Under the pieces are notes generated by a model, which saw nothing but the letters and a program-made list of their open reading frames with translations, was not told the origin of the DNA and ran no database searches. 64,000 nt of DNA from HK1 sp965202735 (GTDB taxonomy: Bacteria > Pseudomonadota > Gammaproteobacteria > HK1), in contig OZ241844.1 in assembly GCA_965202735.1 (NCBI GenBank), positions 4,278,001 to 4,342,000 of the forward strand. The letters run 5' to 3'. Each line of letters starts with the position of its first letter. Positions within the stretch are counted from its first letter, which is position 1. The position numbers and the translations under genes are program-made. Positions 17,574 through 25,163 of this stretch are shown here, in pieces.

Positions 17574-17716
17574 GCAGGCCCGACAGCAATTCCCGCTAAC
17601 GCCCGGAGAGGCCGGGCCGCGATGGGATTCCGGCGCAATTCCGACCACCAGGGCGTCCAATCGAGGGGATTTCGAAGGCATGTTCCCGCCCCAGCGGGAA
17701 TTGCTGCAGGCCCGAC
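17574..17716. repeat. MITE-like repeat, copy A, with inverted arms and 11-bp flanking duplication
   Basis: In the 503-bp gap between rppH and adk. Perfect inverted arms GCAATTCCCGCT (17586-17597) and AGCGGGAATTGC (17693-17704), extendable by one base pair, enclose about 95 bases. Exactly outside lie two copies of GCAGGCCCGAC (17574-17584 and 17706-17716), as for a target-site duplication. The interior (for example GCCCGGAGAGGCC and GCGATGGGATTCCGG) recurs in copy B at 26378-26521. No protein-coding frame is conserved between the copies. I see nothing else recognisable in the rest of this gap. Confidence 0.75.
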
Positions 17717-17866
17717 GAGCACCGGCCGTGTCGAGCGTGTCCCGTATTGCGCAGTGTGGCGAGCCATGGCGCCCGACAATCGACTGGCTCCGCCGGCACA
17801 TGATCCGTCCGTCCGGCTCCGCTCGCGCGACTCCCGGAATCGTCCCGGGGTGCCGCACCGGACCCC

Positions 17867-18526
17867 TCACACGGACCCGAGCGCACCGGATATCCGTTCC
17901 CGCACCTCCTCGAGCGTACCGAGACCGGCGATGCGGGACACCCGCGGCGCCTTCTGCGGCTCGTCCCTCTCCCAGTCCCGGTAGTACTCGACGATCGGCG
18001 CGGTCTGCTCGTGGTAGACCTTCAGCCGGTGCCGCACCGTGGCTTCCCGGTCATCGTCGCGCTGCACCAGAGGCTCTCCGGTGAGGTCGTCGAGTCCTTC
18101 GACGGCGGGAGGGTTGAACCTCACGTGGTATGTCCGCCCCGAGCCCGGATGCACGCGCCGGCCGCTCATGCGTTCGATGATGTGCTCGTCGGGGACCGAA
18201 ATCTCCACCACCGCCTCGATGCGCACGCCCCGGCCGCGCATTGCCGCCGCTTGCGGGATGGTGCGCGGAAATCCGTCGAGCAGAAATCCATTCGCACAGT
18301 CGTCGGCGGCGATACGCTCCTCCACGAGCCCGACGATGGTTTCGTCCGGGACGAGCCGTCCCGCATCCATCAGGACCTTTGCCCTTGCGCCGAGCTCGCT
18401 GCCGGAGCGTATCGCCGCCCGGAGCATGTCACCGGTCGAGATCTGGGGAATTCCGTAGCGTTCTGTGATGAATGCGGCCTGGGTGCCCTTCCCTGCACCG
18501 GGTCCGCCGAGGAGAATGACTCGCAT
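17867..18526 (-). CDS. adk: adenylate kinase
   Basis: A 219-residue phosphotransferase that interconverts ATP + AMP and 2 ADP. It has the P-loop at the N-terminus (LLGGPGAGKGTQA), the AMP site (QISTGDMLRAAI), FLLDGFPRT, and a full LID domain (GRRVHPGSGRTYHVRFNPP) of the long bacterial type without zinc cysteines. The ribosome site GGAGATCAGGA precedes the ATG at 18526. It is divergent from the Mth938-like gene with only 40 bases between starts, so their promoters must overlap or lie inside coding sequence. Confidence 0.97.
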   Translation of the reverse strand: MRVILLGGPGAGKGTQAAFITERYGIPQISTGDMLRAAIRSGSELGARAKVLMDAGRLVPDETIVGLVEERIAADDCANGFLLDGFPRTIPQAAAMRGRGVRIEAVVEISVPDEHIIERMSGRRVHPGSGRTYHVRFNPPAVEGLDDLTGEPLVQRDDDREATVRHRLKVYHEQTAPIVEYYRDWERDEPQKAPRVSRIAGLGTLEEVRERISGALGSV

Positions 18527-18566
18527 GTCCTGATCTCCACTGGATGGTTGATATGGAGGGGCGGCA

Positions 18567-18956
18567 ATGAAGCTTCACTCGGACAACGGATCCGGTGGCC
18601 CGGGGCGCATCACCGCGTACGGCACCGGATTCGTGACCGTGGAGGAGACCACGTTCACGGGAACGGTGCTGCTCGACCACGGTGCGCATGCAACGGACTT
18701 CGACGAACGCCGGCCCTGCGACCTGAGCGCCGCCACCATCCGGCGGCTTCTCGAGCGCCATCCGGAAGTCGTCCTTCTGGGTACCGGCGCGCGGCACGTA
18801 TTCCCGCCACCCGGGCTTCTCGCTCCGCTGACGCGCGCCGGTATCGGGGTCGAGGTCATGTCGACCTCCGCGGCATGCCGCACTTACAACATACTCGGCG
18901 CGGAAGGGCGGAAGGTCGTCGCACTGCTTCTGCCCATGGAGCAGGAGGATTGCTGA
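18567..18956 (+). CDS. Mth938-like (Xcc1710/NDUFAF3-type) protein
   Basis: A 129-residue protein with GGAGG upstream of the ATG. The sequence pattern matches the Mth938-like domain family: ITAYGTGFVTVEETTFTGTVLL, then VVLLGTGARHVFPPPGLLAPL, GIGVEVMSTSAACRTYNIL and a final KVVALLLPM. Members include bacterial Xcc1710 and the mitochondrial complex I assembly factor NDUFAF3. A link to assembly of the complex I encoded at 49-63.7 kb is attractive but only inference. It is the last core gene before the mobile-element region. Confidence 0.88.
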   Translation: MKLHSDNGSGGPGRITAYGTGFVTVEETTFTGTVLLDHGAHATDFDERRPCDLSAATIRRLLERHPEVVLLGTGARHVFPPPGLLAPLTRAGIGVEVMSTSAACRTYNILGAEGRKVVALLLPMEQEDC

Positions 18957-18999
18957 ACTGGAGTTGCCCCGTTTCCGTGGACGGTTTATCGCTTGGCAT

Positions 19000-19713
19000 T
19001 CAATCGGGGTGATAGTAGCTCCTCTCGAAGTGGGCGGGGGATCGGTAGCCGAGGCGGGAGTGGCGCCGGTGGGGGTTGTACCACCCCTCGATGTACTCGA
19101 ACAGGGCGCTGCGGGCCTCGGCCTGGGTCGCGAAGCGGTGGCGGTCGAGGAGCTCGCACTCGAGGGTGGCGAAGAAGCTCTCGGCCATCGCATTGTCATA
19201 GCAGTCGCCCACCGAGCCCATCGAGGGGACGACTCCCCTCTCGCGGCAGCGGGTCCCGAACGCATACGACGTATATTGGCTGCCCTGGTCGGAGTGATGG
19301 ATGACGCGCTGTGCGGGGCGTCGCTGGCCCAGCGCCATGTTCAGCGCCTCGAGCACCAGCTCGGTGCGCAGATGGGTGGCCATTGACCAGCCGACGACCC
19401 GGCGGCTGAACGCGTCGACGACGACGGCGAGGAAGACGAATCCGGCCCAAGTCGGCACGCAGGTGATGTCGGCGACCCACAGCCGGTCGGGGGCGTCGGC
19501 TTGGAATCGCCGTGCGACGAGGTCCGGGGCGGGACGCGCGGTGGGGGTGCGCCGTGTGGTGCGCGTGCCCTTGCGTCTGGACACGCCCGCCAGGCCCATG
19601 TGGCGCATCAGCCGCGCCGCCTCCTCCTGCGTCAGGCGCCGTTCGCGCCATCCCCCGTACGCCTCCTCGAATCGCATCCGCCGGACCTCCTGTCGCAACT
19701 GTGTCTCGGTCAT
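19000..19713 (-). pseudogene. chimeric IS relic: ISNCY-type N-terminus joined to IS3 OrfB
   Basis: An open frame of 237 residues. From about residue 33 it is IS3-family OrfB with the full triad: Asp in LWVADITCVPTWAGF, Asp in IHHSDQGSQYT, Glu in NAMAESFFATLECELL, and the end NPHRRHSRLGYRSPAHFE. The first 32 residues (RMRFEEAYGGWRERRLTQEEAARL) instead look like the start of ISNCY-type transposases, and no OrfA is present. The left end near 18954 (GGAGTTGCCCCGTTTCCGTGG) looks like an IS3 tip. The element has lost its OrfA end and is unlikely to transpose. It starts directly beyond the last core gene, marking the left border of the accessory region. Confidence 0.7.
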
Positions 19714-19795
19714 GGGGCACCTCCTCGGTGCCCATCCAACCGGACAACTCATGTGCTACAACACCGGACAGATTATTTGCTCCTAACACTCCTTC

Positions 19796-19824
19796 TTGTC
19801 CGCCCATGGCGAAACCCCTATAGT
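19796..19824 (+). promoter_or_regulatory. sigma70-type promoter of the toxin-antitoxin operon
   Basis: TTGTCC (19796-19801) and TATAGT (19819-19824) are separated by exactly 17 bases and lie 18 bases before the toxin ATG. The -10 matches five of six consensus bases. A start site near 19831 would leave a leader of about 11 bases. Confidence 0.6.
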
Positions 19825-19841
19825 CCGGAGATGGCAGCGGC

Positions 19842-20198
19842 ATGGTGAAACCGGTCGAATGGGTCGGCTCCAGCAAGGCGGATCTGAAGCGCTTCCCGGA
19901 CCCCGTGCAGCAGCGCATGGGGTTTGCGATCTACCGCGCCCAGCTCGGACACCGGCACCGCGACGCCAAGCCGCTGAAGGGATTCGGCACCGGCGTGCTG
20001 GAGGTGGTTGTGCGTCACGACGGCGACACCTTCCGGGCTGTCTACACGGTCCGGTTCGAAGCCGCCGTCTATGTCCTGCACGCCTTCCAGAAGAAGGCGA
20101 GGCGGGGCGTCGCGACCCCGAAACGGGAACTCGACCTGGTCCGGCAGCGCCTGGGCGCCGCCGAGCGGCACTATCGTGACACCCATCGTGGAGGCTGA
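19842..20198 (+). CDS. RelE/HigB-type toxin (phage-derived Gp49-like)
   Basis: A 118-residue basic protein. The features VEWVGSSKADLKRFPDPVQQRMG at the start, GVLEVVVRHDGDTFRAVYTVRFEAAVYVLHAFQKKA in the middle and TPKRELDLVRQRL at the end are those of the HigB/Gp49-like RelE superfamily, whose toxins cut mRNA at the ribosome. It is followed 4 bases later by an HTH protein, the toxin-first order characteristic of higBA. A good promoter stands before it. The gene appears intact amid IS debris, as expected of a selfish stabilising module. Confidence 0.85.
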   Translation: MVKPVEWVGSSKADLKRFPDPVQQRMGFAIYRAQLGHRHRDAKPLKGFGTGVLEVVVRHDGDTFRAVYTVRFEAAVYVLHAFQKKARRGVATPKRELDLVRQRLGAAERHYRDTHRGG

Positions 20199-20202
20199 CA
20201 TC

Positions 20203-20541
20203 ATGGAACCCGACGACATCGCCGTGGAGCGCGGCAGCGGCAACGTCTTCGCCGATCTCGGCTTTCCCGACGCCGACGTCCACCTCGTCAAGGCCGATCT
20301 CGTCGGCCGCATCGACGACATCGTGCGCGATCGCGGCATCACCCAGACCGAGGCTGCGCGGCTGATGGGTCTTTCCCAGCCCGACGTGTCGCGGCTGCTG
20401 CGCGGCGACTTCCGCGAATATTCGCTGGAGCGCCTGTTCCGCCTGCTCAACGCGCTCGGGCGCGACATCGACATCGTCGTCCGCCCGCCCCGTTCCGCCC
20501 CCGGCGGACGGCTCCGCATCGCCGCCTCCGGACCCGCCTGA
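20203..20541 (+). CDS. XRE/HigA-type antitoxin
   Basis: A 112-residue protein from ATG 20203 with GGAGG upstream. The central part is a helix-turn-helix: RIDDIVRDRGITQTEAARLM and GLSQPDVSRLLRGDFREYSLERLFRLL, typical of antitoxins that pair with Gp49-like HigB toxins. The first 25 residues are a less ordered segment (VERGSGNVFADLGFPDA) seen in this antitoxin type. It would neutralise the toxin and repress the shared promoter. An in-frame extension upstream overlaps the toxin gene and was rejected. Confidence 0.85.
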   Translation: MEPDDIAVERGSGNVFADLGFPDADVHLVKADLVGRIDDIVRDRGITQTEAARLMGLSQPDVSRLLRGDFREYSLERLFRLLNALGRDIDIVVRPPRSAPGGRLRIAASGPA

Positions 20542-20814
20542 CGCCCCTGTCCCGGCGGCGGGGTTTGTCTCCCGCCCCGCTGCGCAGCCGGCCCGTCGCC
20601 GTCCGCGCTCGGCCGTGAGCCGCAGCCATGCGATCCGGACCGCCAGGCCACAGGGGAGGGTGACGGCAAGCGAGCCCGACACTGCCATCGCCTCGCCGGA
20701 CTCCGCGAACGCGTCGCCCGGCGCTCCGAACCGGCGCATCGCCTGCACCGCTGCTCCGGCCGGCAGCCGACGCAGCGCCCCCGGATCGGATTCCGGACAG
20801 GCAAAGACTTTTCA

Positions 20815-20940
20815 GCGCATCAACCAGTGCGCGCCGGGCGTGCGCCCAGCACGCCAGATGCACCAGGCGCTGCTCGCGCACCACCGGCGCGTAGCCGCTG
20901 TAGCCGTCGATGTGCAGCGCCCCGGTGAATCCTTCCTCGT
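20815..20940 (-). pseudogene. IS66 TnpC transposase fragment
   Basis: The minus strand reads EEGFTGALHIDGYSGYAPVV and REQRLVHLACWAHARRALVD, the catalytic-core segment of IS66-family TnpC. Both borders are abrupt: it is cut on one side by the truncated DDE transposase copy and on the other near 20815. The 270 bases below it (20542-20814) may hold more decayed IS66 DNA (a weakly hydrophobic frame, SGSLAVTLPCGLAVRIAW), but I cannot assign it. Confidence 0.7.
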
Positions 20941-20943
20941 TTG

Positions 20944-21603
20944 AAGTGGTCGTAGTCGAGGGAGGAGCGAATCACTGCGCCGTTCTTGCTCTCGACCAGG
21001 GCGTTGTCGTTGCACTGGCGCGGGCGCGACTTGGTGAACTGGCCGATGTGGAGCTTGCTCAGCAACACGGCGACGCGGTGGTTGATGTATTCCGAGCCGT
21101 TGTCGGCATGAAAGCCCTGAATCTCGAACGGATAGGCGCGGATGAGGGCTTCGAGCACCGGGACGAGGAAGCGCTCGGAGATGGCTGGCACGCAGCCGAT
21201 GTGCTCGTACTGGGTGACCTCGTCGACGGTGTTGACGGAGTACACCCCCTTGGTCCCGTCGCGGTCTCCTTGGTGGACGGTGTCCACCCGCAGCCATCCG
21301 GGCTGTCCGTCGGGGCGGGGCTTGCGTCGCTCGCCGATGGCCACGACCCGGGCGCGGGTCCGGGTGAACACGCTGCGCCGGGTGCGGTAGGTGCGCGAGG
21401 CGCGCAAGTTGTACAGATGCCCGTTCGACAGCCCCGACAGACGTGCGAAGCGCGCATCGCCGAAGAGCTCGTACTGGCGGCGCAGCACCGCTCGGGTGGC
21501 CGGCCCGCAGCGCTGGCCGAGGGCGGTGTCGACCTCGGCGAGCAGGCGGATATCGGCCGCGGTGTAGCGCCTCGTGAAGGGACGCGACGGCCCGGGGCCG
21601 CGC
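20944..21603 (-). pseudogene. truncated second copy of the DDE transposase
   Basis: This corresponds to residues of about 95 to 313 of the complete transposase at 9912-11174, with only scattered substitutions (for example RLSGLSNGH for RLAGLSNGH, YSVNTVDE for YYVNTVDE). It keeps the whole DDE core but lacks both ends, including the inverted repeats. It joins an IS66 fragment at its 3' side and an IS110 fragment at its 5' side. The near identity to the intact element implies a recent origin, later than the decay of the surrounding relics, or gene-conversion-like exchange. Confidence 0.85.
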
Positions 21604-21895
21604 GATGCGCTCGCTCCACGGCTCAAGGCGCGAGTCGATGTCGCGGTCGAGTCCCTGGATGCGCCCGAGCAAGGCGTCGTACTCGCGCAGCAGGTCGCAC
21701 AGGAGGAGGCGCTCGGCCGCGCTCAGCTCCAGGCGCAGCGCGTCGCCGAGGCGTGCGAGCTTGTGTGCGAAGTGATGGCTGAGCGAGACGAGGATGGCCT
21801 CGTGGCCCAGTCCCCGAGCCAGCCCGTCGAGAATGCGCCGCCCGTTCCTGCCGAACACATCGCTCAGGACGCCGCCGACGCGCACGCTCAGTGGG
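21604..21895 (-). pseudogene. IS110-family transposase fragment
   Basis: The minus strand encodes VGGVLSDVFGRNGRRILDGL followed by KLARLGDALRLELSAAERLL and LLREYDALLGRIQGLDRDID. This is the linker region between the DEDD catalytic domain and the Ser-containing C-terminal domain of IS110 transposases. Neither catalytic part remains. The fragment runs directly into the truncated DDE copy, so one event replaced the rest of it. It also touches the stop of the DUF2283 gene. Confidence 0.65.
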
Positions 21896-22111
21896 CTAGC
21901 CGGCTCTGATCGACCGCAGCGGCAAGGCTTCGGTTTCCAGTGTCGAGAGGTCGAGGCGCCGCGACGCATGGTCGATGTCGAAACCGACCACGCCGCCATC
22001 GGCGTCGAGATCGACATTGAGGCCGTCCGAAATCTCGCGAGTCTCGGTTCCCGGTCCGGACCTGAGTTCGATATAGAGGCTGTCCGTCTCCGGGTAGTAG
22101 TGAAGCTTCAT
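21896..22111 (-). CDS. DUF2283 family protein
   Basis: A 71-residue protein beginning MKLHYYPETDSLYIELRSGP, with the DUF2283 pattern (YY.E.D.LYI.L, then EISDGLNVDLDADGGVVGFDIDHAS). Its ATG shares ATGA with the stop of the preceding small gene, so the two form one unit. DUF2283 proteins are often found next to RelE-like DUF4258 proteins, which suggests an antitoxin-like role. That is an association, not proof. The last codons abut an IS110 relic, so the natural C-terminus may have been changed. Confidence 0.8.
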   Translation of the reverse strand: MKLHYYPETDSLYIELRSGPGTETREISDGLNVDLDADGGVVGFDIDHASRRLDLSTLETEALPLRSIRAG

Positions 22112-22359
22112 GGCTCGTCCTTCCTGAATCCCCGATCAAAGAATGCGTTATGCACAGTTTCCCCGTCAGCCAGAGTGACCACGCGCAATATACGCGGTGC
22201 ATCGTCTTCCGGCCGACTGATCTCGCCCCAGAAACGAATCCGGCCGTCGGGCTGCAGCGCACGGCGGAGCGGAGCGGCGATGACTTCGACGCACCATGCC
22301 GGATCGATATAGGGGCGCTTCCGCAGAACCTGTTCCTCGAAATACCGTGTGGTCTTCAT
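22108..22359 (-). CDS. small DUF4258-like protein, candidate toxin partner of DUF2283
   Basis: An 83-residue protein from ATG 22359 with GGGGAAAG just upstream. The pattern RKRPYIDPAWCVEVIAAPLR, RIRFWGEI and PRILRVVTLADGETVHNAFFD is RelE-superfamily-like, similar to DUF4258 proteins. The conserved Arg and the C-terminal R(V/I)V..DG..V pattern are visible. It overlaps the DUF2283 gene by four bases. A toxin-antitoxin pair is the best guess from length, overlap and domain pairing. The exact family assignment is by eye. Confidence 0.6.
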   Translation of the reverse strand: MKTTRYFEEQVLRKRPYIDPAWCVEVIAAPLRRALQPDGRIRFWGEISRPEDDAPRILRVVTLADGETVHNAFFDRGFRKDEP

Positions 22360-22489
22360 GCTTTCCCCGGACCGAGGGCGGTCTCGCACGGTCGTCCCTG
22401 AAGTAGCAGAGGCTCCTCCGCCTCCTGCGGCGCGGTCTCTGCCACCGCAGACCGCAGACCGCAGATTCGATGGCCGGCCATTCCTGGGC

Positions 22490-22655
22490 GAGCATGTTCC
22501 AGACCTGCGCTTCCGCCGCCCGGCCCTTGCGCTCGCAGATGTCGTACAGCAGGGCGCTCGCATGGGTGCCGGCCACGGTATCGCAGAACAGCCGGTTGCG
22601 GCGCCCGACGCAGAACGGACGAATGGCGTTCTCGACCACCGACGCGGCCTCCATG
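22490..22655 (-). pseudogene. IS66 TnpC C-terminal fragment
   Basis: The minus strand reads VVENAIRPFCVGRRNRLFCD and TVAGTHASALLYDICERKG, which is the conserved end of the IS66 TnpC catalytic domain (E-N-x-x-R-P, then LF..T..G...SA.LY). It starts abruptly near 22655, lacks the rest of the gene, and becomes unrecognisable after VWNMLAQEWP. Together with the pieces at 20815 and 25001 it shows that IS66 elements were repeatedly lost here. The remaining bases down to 22360 contain nothing I recognise. Confidence 0.7.
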
Positions 22656-22717
22656 CAGGCCGAGGACGACGATCCCGAGGGCGCATGGCATTGAGCCGGG
22701 ATACACGCCGCCCGGCG

Positions 22718-22798
22718 ATGCCGCCGCTGTTCGACCGGGGATTCCGGCCGTTCTTCCTCCTCGCCGGTCTCTGGGCGCCCGCCGCGCTGCTGCTGTGG
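22718..22798 (+). pseudogene. possible NnrS N-terminal remnant
   Basis: A 27-codon stretch, MPPLFDRGFRPFFLLAGLWA then PAALLLW, matches the start of NnrS membrane proteins, which respond to nitric oxide in denitrifiers. After this point the frame loses all hydrophobic character and stops at 22909. If correct, it is the 5' stub of a gene deleted by rearrangement. The match is short, so confidence is limited. The following 220 bases hold no recognisable gene. Confidence 0.4.
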
Positions 22799-23019
22799 CC
22801 GCGCCGCAGCGCCTGCGGGCCGGAGCGGCAAAGGGTGCGGACGAGGCGCCGCCGCACCATGCGAATCCGCACGGCAACGGCGCTTGCCCAGGGTCCTGCG
22901 AAGGAGTAGCGTCGCCGGGAGTGCAGTGCGCCGGGACGTCGGCAGCGCAGAATCCCGTGCGCCCGTTCGGCGGGTGCGGTCGGTGGTGGCATGGTCCGGC
23001 TTCGCACAGGGAGGAACCG

Positions 23020-24585
23020 ATGACCCGGCAGCGTCTTCCGATCGGGATCCAGAACTTCCGGCGCCTGCGGGAGAGCGGCAGCTACTATGTCGACAAGACC
23101 CCGCTGATCCGGCAGCTGGTCGAGCAGGGCGACCACTACTTCCTGTCCCGCCCGCGCCGCTTCGGCAAGAGCCTGCTGCTCGACACGCTGGGGTCGCTGT
23201 TCGCCTGCCACGAGCCCCTGTTCCGGGGGCTGGACATCCACCCGCACTGGGACTGGTCCTCGCCGCACCCGGTGGTGCGGCTGAGCTTCGACGGGAAGTA
23301 CAACGAGCCGGGGGACATCGAGCGCAACGTCCTCAACCAGCTGGCCATCATCGAACATGCTGCCGGTCTCGACACGGGGCCGGTCGCCGACACGGGCCCG
23401 GAGCGCCTGCAGAACATCCTCTATCGCCTGCACCACGCCACCGGCCGTCCGGCTGCGGTGCTGGTGGACGAGTACGACAAGCCGATCCTCGACGTGCTCC
23501 ACGACCCGGACCTCGCAAGGGCCAACCGGGACTACCTGCGGGGCTTCTACGGCATCGTCAAGGGCAGCGCCGAACATGTCCGCTTCGTCCTCGTCACCGG
23601 GGTGAGCATGTTCTCGAAGGTCAGCCTGTTCTCGGGGCTGAACAATCTGAAGGACATCAGCCTCGACCCGCGCTACGCCACGGTGTGCGGCTACCGGGAC
23701 GAGGACCTGGATCGGGTGTTCGGCCCCGAGCTGGAGGGGCTGGACCGCGAGGAGATTCGCGCCTGGTACGACGGCTACCACTGGCGGGGCGGGGAGCGGG
23801 TCTACAACCCCTACGACGTGCTGCTGCTGCTGGACCGCCGCGAGTTCCGGCCCTGGTGGTTCGAGACCGGGTCGCCGGAGTTCCTGTTCCGGATGCTGAT
23901 GGAGCAGTCGGTGAGCCCGATGGAGCTGGAGGGCCGGCTGGCCGGGATGGATCTGGTCTCGAAGTTCGATGTCGGCGACATCGGCATCGAGGCGCTGCTC
24001 TTCCAGACCGGCTATCTCACCATTGCAGGCGAGGAACAGGACGACTTCGACATCCTCTACCGTCTGGACTATCCCAATCGTGAAGTCCGTATCAGCCTGA
24101 ACCGAGGGTTGCTGGCTTGGCTGGGCAAGAAGGGGACCGAGCCGCGGGAGCGGGGGCGGGAGTTCTGCGCGCTGCTGGAGGCGCACGACTTCGCGGGCTT
24201 CGGCGCGACGCTGCGGGCCTGGCTGTCGGGCATTCCCTACCAGTGGCATGCGACGGGCGACCTCGCACGCTACGAGGCGTGGTATGCAAGCCTGCTCTAC
24301 ATGTGCCTGCGCGCGGTAGACGCGGACCTGCGGGTCGAGGAGGCCTCCTCCCGCGGCCGGGCGGACATGGTGCTGCGTCTCGGCGGGCAGGTCTTCGTGA
24401 TCGAGTTCAAGATGGCCGAGAGCGATGACGGCGGCGCGGCCGCGCTCGATGCGGCGATGGCGCAGATGCGCGGGCGGGGCTATGCGGAAAAGTATCGCGA
24501 CCACGACGGGCTGGTCCACCTGGTCGGCGTGGCCTGCGGGCGCGAGGCGCGCAACCTTCTCGACATCCGCACCGAACCCGCATGA
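23020..24585 (+). CDS. AAA-ATPase-like protein with C-terminal PD-(D/E)XK nuclease-like domain
   Basis: A 521-residue protein from ATG 23020 behind GGGAGGAA. The N-terminal half is the AAA-ATPase-like family: IGIQNFRRLRESGSYYVDKT, a Walker A variant (SRPRRFGKSLLLDTL) and Walker B (AAVLVDEYDKP). The C-terminal part (DUF1703 type) has a PD-(D/E)XK core, GRADMVLRLGGQVFVIEFKM, with the D...EFK triad intact. Proteins of this design are expanded in gut and symbiont bacteria. Their role is unknown, and mobile or defence functions have been suggested. Here it stands alone and complete in IS debris. Confidence 0.88.
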   Translation: MTRQRLPIGIQNFRRLRESGSYYVDKTPLIRQLVEQGDHYFLSRPRRFGKSLLLDTLGSLFACHEPLFRGLDIHPHWDWSSPHPVVRLSFDGKYNEPGDIERNVLNQLAIIEHAAGLDTGPVADTGPERLQNILYRLHHATGRPAAVLVDEYDKPILDVLHDPDLARANRDYLRGFYGIVKGSAEHVRFVLVTGVSMFSKVSLFSGLNNLKDISLDPRYATVCGYRDEDLDRVFGPELEGLDREEIRAWYDGYHWRGGERVYNPYDVLLLLDRREFRPWWFETGSPEFLFRMLMEQSVSPMELEGRLAGMDLVSKFDVGDIGIEALLFQTGYLTIAGEEQDDFDILYRLDYPNREVRISLNRGLLAWLGKKGTEPRERGREFCALLEAHDFAGFGATLRAWLSGIPYQWHATGDLARYEAWYASLLYMCLRAVDADLRVEEASSRGRADMVLRLGGQVFVIEFKMAESDDGGAAALDAAMAQMRGRGYAEKYRDHDGLVHLVGVACGREARNLLDIRTEPA

Positions 24586-24718
24586 GCGGGGGCTCGGCAG
24601 TCGGCCTACGCGCGCGCCTGCCTTTCGACCGGCGGCGGAAGCCCCGACAGCAGGAAGGATAGGCGCGCCCGCCTGCACCGGCGGCGCATTGGCCCCGCCC
24701 GAGGGCCGCTCGGCGTCC

Positions 24719-24890
24719 CTACGCGCCGGTGGCGATGGAGCGGTAGTGCTTCAGGATCGCCCGCGCCCGGGACAGGCGGCGCTTGACCCGCTCGTGCATC
24801 CAGCCGCCGGTGTAATACTCCGCCTCGACCCGCGCCCGGCCCCAGAAGCGCACCGCGATCTCCTGCTGGGTGAGCCCCTCCGCCTGGCTC
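24719..24890 (-). pseudogene. DUF2285-like C-terminal fragment
   Basis: The minus strand reads EGLTQQEIAVRFWGRARVEA, then EYYTGGWMHERVKRRLSRAR and ends in ILKHYRSIATGA. This is the end of DUF2285 proteins (pattern IA..L.G..RV...W...W.R.RV.R...R...L..GYR), which are typical of integrative and conjugative elements. The N-terminal part is replaced by an IS1380 piece in the same frame. It supports the idea that a conjugative or integrative island once occupied this locus. Confidence 0.55.
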
Positions 24891-24985
24891 GCCAGCATCG
24901 TGTGCGCGCTGGTACGGTCGGCAAAGAGGTCGAGCTGCTGCTCCTTGGTGCGATTCTTCATCTCGCCGCGCGCGCAGTACAACTG
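24890..24985 (-). pseudogene. IS1380-family transposase fragment
   Basis: The minus strand encodes YCARGEMKNRTKEQQLDLFA followed by DRTSAHTM, the conserved Glu-containing segment of IS1380 transposases (YC.RG..EN.IKE...D...DRTS). It is fused in frame to the DUF2285-like tail. Nothing else of the element remains. Upstream codons (MAMNASSPGLAMLF...) are not similar to either family. Confidence 0.6.
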
Positions 24986-25000
24986 CTCGCCCAAGTCCGG

Positions 25001-25163
25001 GTGTTGCGTCATGTGCGCGGCAAGTACCGCTGCCCGCGCTGCGAGGGGCATCTTCGCACCGCGGCGATGCCGGCGCACTCCGCTGGCGAAGAGCATTGCC
25101 AGCCCGGGGCTGCTCGCGTTCATCGCCACCGTGAAGTACGCCGACGCGCTACCGCTGTATCGA
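25001..25163 (+). pseudogene. frameshifted IS66 TnpC fragment
   Basis: On the plus strand VLRHVRGKYRCPRCEGHLRT and AAMPA continue, after a frameshift near 25083, as LAKSIASPGLLAFIATVKYA and DALPLYR. Together these reproduce the zinc-finger and following segment of IS66 TnpC (C..C...., then SPGLLA....KY.D.LPLYR). It lies opposite the IS1380 and DUF2285 relics and is on the other strand from the two other IS66 pieces. Confidence 0.7.

Noticed and set aside
17454..17984. Open frames running through repeat copy A as a hypothetical protein
   Set aside because: The related copy B does not keep the same protein, only DNA and arm pairing are shared, and there is no ribosome site.
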